Source: Anisakis pegreffii
Lineage: Eukaryota > Nematoda > Chromadorea > Rhabditida > Anisakidae
Assembly: GCA_035041965.1 (NCBI GenBank)
Contig: JAPYMA010001928.1
Span: forward strand, 1 to 64,000
Length of the DNA: 64,000 bases
Reading direction: 5' to 3'
The position numbers and the translations under genes are program-made. The notes below the pieces were generated by a model. That model did no database searches and was not told where the DNA came from. It worked only from the letters and a program-made list of their open reading frames with translations. Of the stretch, positions 59,060-64,000 are shown one piece after another (the first letter of the stretch is position 1; each line of letters opens with the position of its first letter).

Positions 59060-59219
59060 CAATATTCGATAAAATTACGCAGAGCTTAATGAGAAACTTG
59101 ATTTTAAGTTTCCAATGTTGCTCTCGCGTTCGCTGATTTGTTCCGATATGAACAGCGCAGTGCATATCGCGTATGACTGTTAAAATTAAATATGTGCTGC
59201 CATTAACATATGCTATTAT
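59060..59219 (-). pseudogene. Decayed receptor exon, sister of 54000-54104
   Basis: The minus strand reads IIAYVNGSTYLILTVIRDMH and then a long charged stretch (TNQRTREQHWKLKIK). It resembles the fifth membrane segment of the intact receptor and, more closely, the remnant at 54000-54104. The acceptor is weak (CTTGAG). Confidence 0.45.
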
Positions 59220-59863
59220 CTCAAGTGATTTATAGCTCATCATAAATAGTGCTAATACATATCGTAGATCATAAATGCACCTGTTTGACAATTTTATTTT
59301 TATTTGTTGTTGAAATGTTGATCGTTGAATAAGATTCTGATTCATTAGATAATTCGGTTCCGTTTTGCAATCGTCACCAAAAATTCCTTTCAAATTCTTC
59401 TGAAGTCGATTCGAGAAAATGCCCGACAGACAAAACGCTGGCATATGGATAATCGAAGCTCAATACAGATGAACAGATGAACACGCGCGATTCACCGTTT
59501 CATAGATCATTTCCCATGTGACACATGCCGTGTGTCGCCATAATAACGGCGATTCCATACTTTAACCCCAAAACTCATGCAAACGTCACCAAACCCTTGG
59601 ATGAGCATTTACTACGGTAATTACGCGTAAGCTCAAACAAGTACTTGGAAGGAGAATAATTGTGAATGGTCAGTGATATTTTCACTTGTTCCAAAACAGT
59701 CGAATAACTTTTGAAAAAAGAAACACAGCGTAAACAGTGGAATTGTCGAGAATGCTGATTGGATAAAAATATGGAGGAATTTAGCAATGGAGCCGTATGG
59801 CTCAGATACACTCCTTGATGACAGATTCGTATCAGACAAACTCAGTTTTATCAGTCAACCAAG

Positions 59864-60030
59864 TTGGTTCGAAGATCACTTTTGCTTCAGATAACACACC
59901 AATGGAAACATAACAGAGGTTGGTTCGAAGATCACTTTTGCTTCAGATAACACACCAATGGAAACATAACAGAGGTTGGTTCGGAGATCACCTTGTTTCA
60001 GTAAACACATCAATGGAAAAATAACAATGT
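59864..60030. repeat. Tandem repeat, 56-bp unit, nearly three copies
   Basis: TTGGTTCGAAGATCAC starts at 59864, 59920 and 59976 (the third copy reads TTGGTTCGGAGATCAC). Each copy continues with CTTCAGATAACACACCAATG or a close variant. The first two are identical. Confidence 0.95.
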
Positions 60031-60718
60031 ATTTGTGGTTTTATGCTATACTTCTTTCATGAATTAGTTTCCAACCAAAAAAACAGCTGCAAGCCAACAG
60101 GTGCAAGTGCTGAAATGATCGATTCTGCCGTTTCGATTGACACCATTTCGCTCGCTCACAATCAGGTAAACGTTAAATGAAGCAAGCTTACGATACCATA
60201 TTTGTATGCGGATTATTTTGCGCGTTCCAGCAGTATTCCAAAATACCACATCATGTTCATCGTTCTAGATGACTTTGAAACTTTCTAAGGCTGAAATTCC
60301 CACCGAAACAAAACTGCTAATCGGTGACACACGGTGATTTTATTGCGGTTGTTGTTAGCTGCATTGATGGCAGCATATTACGGTCGGGAATATGTTCAGC
60401 GGCACAACATGGTCAAATTCTAATTGTAAGAAAACTTGCGCAAACTTGAACGTGATGAAACGACTCAGATAGCGAAAAAAATTTATTGAAATGAACTCTC
60501 TAAAACAGCGACACAATTGAAAAATAATGGAATATAGCAGTGAACATGACAGTGATGATGAAATCAGCGGATAAAGTAGGTACGGGTACGTTCGCTTCAC
60601 AAATCACAAAAAAGCATACACAGAGAGCGACTTCCTTAATACACGCCTGTTGAATCATGTTAACCAGCATCATCTATTTCTCTCAGACCCTTCCAGCGTT
60701 CCGCTTCCACAAGCCTTC

Positions 60719-63700
60719 TTAGCCGAGCTCCCTGGAAAAGAAAAAGAAACCATCGAACAGCAATCCATTTGAAAATACGGATGCATTTTGATTCATTCGT
60801 TCGCTCGAATTATAACTGATCAGCGATTAAAGACATCAAAATCGTTAGTGACTTTCTTGTTCAAAGAATTTTGTAATATTTTTCACATACTAAATCATAT
60901 ACACTCATCAATATGCTCCTAACATCCACAACAATTTTGAGTGCAATTCTAAAATCATTCTCGGCAGCCATATGCACTTGGATTCCGGATTTAAATACAG
61001 CCAGAACGTCGCCAACTGTACGGATCAAATCGTCAGATCATATTCGCCAACATTTGCGGACATTGATAAGCTTTCATGATATATAAGTCAAATTCATCTG
61101 GTATAGTCATAACGCAAGGCATGATCCTTTAACTACTATTAACCGCATCAATTGCAAAATTAATATTATCAGTTTTTCAGATTTGCAATCAAACAAATGA
61201 CAAATCACCCAAAGCACAGGCCTTATGATGTGATGCATGATAGAAGGATACCTATGCTAACTCAGCTGATGCAAACATAATGAGAGTGCACAGTGACTGA
61301 TAAGAAAATTGGAAGAAATGAAAAATTTGAAAACGTTAAGAATGTTGACTTACTCGGAATTGATCTGAGCATTCGTGAACACTCTCAGAAGGAATTCACC
61401 TTCCTCTCCTGGCTCAAATGTAGACGGCACAATAACGTAACTACCGGGCGGTAATCGGAAACGACCAGTTACCTGAAGTGTTACATGCCATCAATATGAT
61501 TTCAAAAATTAAAAGCACTTGATACCTTAATATCACCTCAGTGCGACAATTTCAATTTATATGAACATATCGAACAGAAGTATATCTAGTCGAAAATTTT
61601 TAATGCTTGCTTTAATAATTTATGGAAATTGCGATCCCATTCAGCAAGCATTACATCTGGAATATAACAACTGAAACGAGTAGATTCTGAGTGTACGAAC
61701 CTCGCGAAGGTTGATGAATGCCGCGCTTCTTGCTACCGATTTATGCATAGCAAAAAAGTCACGACCCACATGTCCATAGACTTTGTCTACCTGCAACAGC
61801 AATACCTCTCTGCTCATGTCTCATAAAGGATGCGCATATATTTTGCATGCAGTGCAAAGCGAACGCAGTAAAATCACATCAAACTTTGTGGTGGATACTC
61901 CATGAGAACGGAAAGTATTCCGTATCAAAGAATCACCTATAATTAACAGTCAGATGTTCGATAAGCACACAAAATCATGATTGAATGAGCACCTCGTAAA
62001 CAGCGAATCCAATCGCCAGATTGTCAAGTCCTTTCGGTTTCAACTCACGTCGGTTCTTTTGCAGAACGGCCACGATCACTGTACAAAGACCATCGGCATC
62101 ATCTGGGTCTGGTTCGGAGAGTTCCATACCGAACTGAGGATTGTTCGCGAATGAATCTAAATGAATTATAAATGTTCGTCACATTTCACGTCAAATATTT
62201 CTTCGAAGGTGCTTTCCGTTGGCACTATGTTCGATCAAGTAACAGAGTTGTCTTACTGAGGAAATTCCTGCAGCCACCAGCCGTTTCACCACTCCATATA
62301 CCCAAATGACTACGTGCATTCCAATGTTTAGCATCCTCCATCGCAACACCGGTCATTTGACGCACCTCTTCCATAACATCAGGGCCCAAATTGCAAATTT
62401 CCATTTTATCGTAATGCTTCATGAAGTCATCGAATGACATCCTCAAATACAATGCATTCTGATTACATCTGAACTGATGTCTGCATTTGATATTTCATTT
62501 CATACACAACCCTTCACGAATAACGGAAAATCATAATGGGTGCAGTTTTTGCATGAATTCCTGATAACTACTTCCTGAGAAGTGAATTCCTGATAATTGG
62601 AATAATTTATAGTTGATGCAATTACATCAACTATAAATTATTCCAATACACAAAGAGATGCATTTTCAGCAGTTATATATAATATATGACATGAAATAAC
62701 TGGAAAGAGCGTTCCCGATGCAAACAACTCAGCAATCGCTTGCAAAAACAGAATGTTTTCATCTGATGATAGCCTTATTGGTCGTTGATTAAACGATGCG
62801 GCTGTGCTCCAACTAACCAGAATTCTCCGTCGTTCTCCAACACCAAATTCATCTCTTTTTTCTGTTTTCTCGAAACACCATCCCAAAGTTCACTATCGTC
62901 CGACCAATCGCCATTCCACTCTTGTTCATTGCCCCATGGATTACGAATTCTCAGCAGTGGAATCTTTCCTTCTGGGGTATCCACCTGCAAAACAAAACGC
63001 CTGTGATCTAACAAGCATCATCGCATAAGAAATGCTTGAATTTTTGGCATAACCATACGAAAGAACTGACCATTCGCATACCGGTAATACTGTATGCGTG
63101 ACCTTTCACAAGTCCATCACGTGTACGCGCCTCGAATTCCATTGGTGACGCCTAAAATCACTCATACATTAGCGATATAACAGAAGGAGTACGACTGAAA
63201 TTAATGACGCATAGGATTGTTACGATATTCCTGTTACAGTGCAAAACCATCGGCATCACAACCGGATATTTTTGCCAATATTTTGTTGAAGGCTATAATT
63301 CCGCCAACAATAGAATAGAAAAATGTATTTATTTATGGCGTCGAATGAGAAATTTTTCGATAGAAATATTACTCACCTCAATACTGCAACCGAACATTGA
63401 ACCCATTTCAAAGCCACGGAACATCATTTGCAGAAGATTACGAGGTGGCTGATGGAGATCAACGAATTCAGTCAATCCTCCGGTCATATCTTCAAGTGCT
63501 TCTGATGTTGTGCCTCCCTTTAACGCCTCATAGCTGCCGTGTAACCTTCAAATGATTCAAGCTGATTTTTCAGCGTTCACTTCATATTCTCAAGTGCAAA
63601 TATGAGCGGAATTGAGTCGATACGGTCATTTGCAGAAACATCCAGAATTCTCGTGAAACCGATAGGTAAACAGGTTCAATGTCACCTTCTTCGGATGAAT

Positions 63701-63966
63701 TCAGAGATCGATTTAAAAATTATGCACCCAAAGCTTGTTGTTTTAAATTAAGGTTATGAGGAATAGAAGTTGGCATGGGCAAATGAAAGGATCGATGCAA
63801 TTCCGGCAAACGTACTTTGCGTACGCCTTCTCGAGCAGCGCACTCCAGAACTCGTTGTTCTCACGTGAATGCATATAAAGCAGTTTACCATCGGATGTCG
63901 GCAGTCTATCGTCAATCACCACATCGACCCAATCACCGTAATGCCAGAATTGGAAGTGGAAAATCC
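60719..63966 (-). CDS. Calpain-type cysteine protease, 5' end outside window
   Basis: Minus-strand exons: 63966-63816, 63545-63377, 63151-63071, 62984-62818, 62441-62257, 62156-61993, 61790-61701, 61472-61354 and possibly 60731-60719. Calpains are calcium-activated cytosolic proteases. The papain-like core is entered at [18 protein letters not shown], so the catalytic Cys is encoded right of the window. The catalytic His is in [13 protein letters not shown] and the Asn in [25 protein letters not shown] follows. The C2-like domain runs from [17 protein letters not shown] to [18 protein letters not shown]. No EF-hand domain follows, so it is an atypical calpain. Two ends are possible: a stop (TAA, 61352-61350) directly after INSE, or use of the strong donor GAGTAAGT at that point with a 13-bp last exon giving INSEELG. 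Confidence 0.93.
62596..62647. repeat. Perfect inverted repeat, 23-bp arms, in a calpain intron
   Basis: The left arm starts ATTGGAATAATTTATAG and the right arm ends CTATAAATTATTCCAAT. All 23 positions pair around the 6-base loop CAATTA. It sits in the intron 62442-62817, next to a doubled GAATTCCTGATAA word (62553 and 62583). Confidence 0.92.
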
Positions 63967-64000
63967 CTTAAGTGCACATCATTTAAGCCATTCATTTCAA

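Larger units (their letters stand above)
57341..60718. other. Intergenic with receptor-block remnants
   Basis: Counterpart of 53081-54900 but more diverged. It holds a decayed receptor exon at 59060-59219 and a short tandem repeat at 59864-60030. Open frames at 57772-57975 (+) and 60064-60249 (-) are unrecognised and I would not annotate them as genes. Confidence 0.45.

Overview
The window is nuclear DNA of a nematode. It is AT-rich, with small genes split into many short exons. Introns end in TTTCAG-like acceptors, and several start codons lie 0 to 30 bases after such an acceptor with no upstream exon, as expected for spliced-leader trans-splicing. The content fits too: a sigma-class glutathione S-transferase, nematode-type chemoreceptors, an atypical calpain and several tandem or inverted gene duplications. 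I cannot name the species.

Layout. 1-6290 is a tandem satellite (about 389-bp unit with a shorter 358-bp variant in a higher-order order). 6291-10943 shows no recognisable gene. 10944-12770 (+) is a five-exon sigma GST. 13485-15015 is a second satellite, a dimeric 396-bp unit. 15971-18700 and 19572-22891 (-) are two tandem LanC-like (LANCL) genes with seven matching exons each. 25226-27684 (-) is an unrecognised cysteine-rich gene with a GC-rich Mutator-like non-autonomous element in an intron. 30628-32315 (+) is a HAD-fold protein like the N-terminal domain of ACAD10. 33061-37876 (-) and 43101-49788 (+) are head-to-head paralogues of the MFSD8/CLN7 transporter family; a dead copy of one exon lies between them, and the right-hand gene has gained a run of six acidic mini-exons. 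A 560-bp copy of the GC-rich element sits at 50414-50973. 51015-53080 and 55403-57340 (-) are recently duplicated Srg-superfamily receptor genes; the left copy carries a one-base frameshift. 60719-63966 (-) is the 3' two-thirds of a calpain running off the right edge.

How they relate. There is no obvious single pathway. GST and LanC-like proteins are both glutathione-dependent, but their adjacency may be chance. The recurring theme is duplication: two satellites, tandem LANCL genes, inverted CLN7-like genes, an exon cassette triplication and a receptor block duplicated over more than 4 kb. Exon models were made by hand from splice consensus, reading-frame phase and comparison of paralogues. 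Where two paralogues share exon length and phase, the models are strong.
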